A stretch of 64,000 nucleotides of DNA, from NCBI GenBank assembly GCA_938050045.1, contig CALLJS010000002.1:1-64000 (forward strand), in the 5' to 3' direction. Numbering within the stretch: position 1 is the first letter of the stretch; each line of letters begins with the position of its first letter. Made by a program: the position numbers and the translations under genes. This stretch comes from an uncultured Sphingomonadaceae bacterium. GTDB taxonomy: Bacteria; Pseudomonadota; Alphaproteobacteria; Sphingomonadales; Sphingomonadaceae. Under the pieces are notes generated by a model. The model saw only the letters and a list, made by a program, of their open reading frames with translations. It was not told where the DNA came from and did no database searches. This document shows positions 63,732 to 64,000 of this stretch, in pieces.

Positions 63732-64000
63732 ATGTCATGTTACGGAATTTATGTCTCAATATATCTAAGCTCAGTAATACTTTCTCTGACTATCATTGGT
63801 AATTATGCATGTAGAAGGCTATTCTCTATAATTCAACTCTCAGAGGATAAAGCGGAAAATGATGATCAAAAACTTGGTAGATATATAGGTGGCTTAGAGA
63901 GATTGATTATTGGTATAGGTTTAATGGTTCAAAGTTGGGAAGTCTTGGTCGCTATTATCGCACTAAAGACAATAGCCAGATTTAAAGAGTTAGATAAGAA
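63732..64000 (+). CDS. Membrane protein, partial (SatD partner)
   Basis: The ATG at 63732, 1 base after the satD-like stop, opens a frame still open at the window end (about 89 codons). It shows a membrane segment near 6-24, then LGRYIGGLERLIIGIGLMVQSWEVLVAIIALKTIARFKEL, the pattern of the small membrane proteins that often accompany SatD. The rest is outside the window. Confidence 0.65.
   Translation, partial: MSCYGIYVSIYLSSVILSLTIIGNYACRRLFSIIQLSEDKAENDDQKLGRYIGGLERLIIGIGLMVQSWEVLVAIIALKTIARFKELDK

Overview
The window looks like chromosomal DNA of an AT-leaning alphaproteobacterium, most likely of the Sphingomonadales. This is inferred from MipZ next to PanC, a DivK-type regulator, a ribonuclease D-lptC-lptA-lptB-rpoN run, a DUF3572 gene and a twin cold-shock-domain protein. 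No 16S gene is present to confirm it.

Region 1 (about 280-17,070) is an accessory island between a broken tRNA 3' end (281-303) and an intact tRNA-Ser(GGA) (17,073-17,162). Its first part is a leftward operon: MmeI-like DNA methyltransferase, AlbA/Schlafen-type ATP-binding protein, a 24-codon coupled ORF, superfamily 2 helicase and GIY-YIG nuclease, which resembles a restriction-type defence cassette. Next is a very AT-rich mobile-element core (8.7-12.1 kb): an AlpA/Xis-like HTH protein, a HUH-type Rep-like protein, and an XRE regulator divergent from a secreted protein with a perfect palindrome between them. The part next to the tRNA is a tightly overlapped leftward operon: C5-cytosine methyltransferase, a double-GHKL histidine-kinase-like protein, and a receiver domain fused to a predicted HEPN RNase domain. 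This is the best candidate for an undescribed system.

Region 2 (17.3-37.3 kb) is mostly core genome: a cyclophilin-like protein, LPS transport and sigma-54, RNase D, cold shock, Dps, a Gdt1-type transporter, ribosomal protein L33, acyl-CoA dehydrogenase, DivK, HAD, RidA, GDPD, a FemAB-like protein, PanC, MipZ, a J-domain protein, phosphomannomutase and enoyl-CoA hydratase. A decayed M28 peptidase lies inside it.

Region 3 (37.4-47.7 kb) is a surface-glycan locus: UDP-glucose dehydrogenase, a truncated RmlC, aminotransferase, sulfotransferase, Wzx-like flippase, glycosyltransferase, initiating sugar-phosphate transferase and a complete capE-capF-capG set for UDP-N-acetyl-L-fucosamine. No obvious Wzy polymerase is present.

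Region 4 (48.3-53.1 kb) has a Crp/Fnr regulator and a three-gene leftward operon: TIR-TM-TPR protein, secreted protein and TPR-SLOG-like protein. This is a second possible immune or stress module. It is followed by a short repeat-rich stretch with a truncated GIY-YIG gene.

Region 5 (53.6-63.0 kb) has guaA, a large M16 protease divergent from a BlaI/BlaR1-like pair with two visible BlaI-type operators, an MBL-fold hydrolase and nadA. The last kilobase starts another AT-rich accessory segment with a SatD-family gene and a partial membrane-protein gene.
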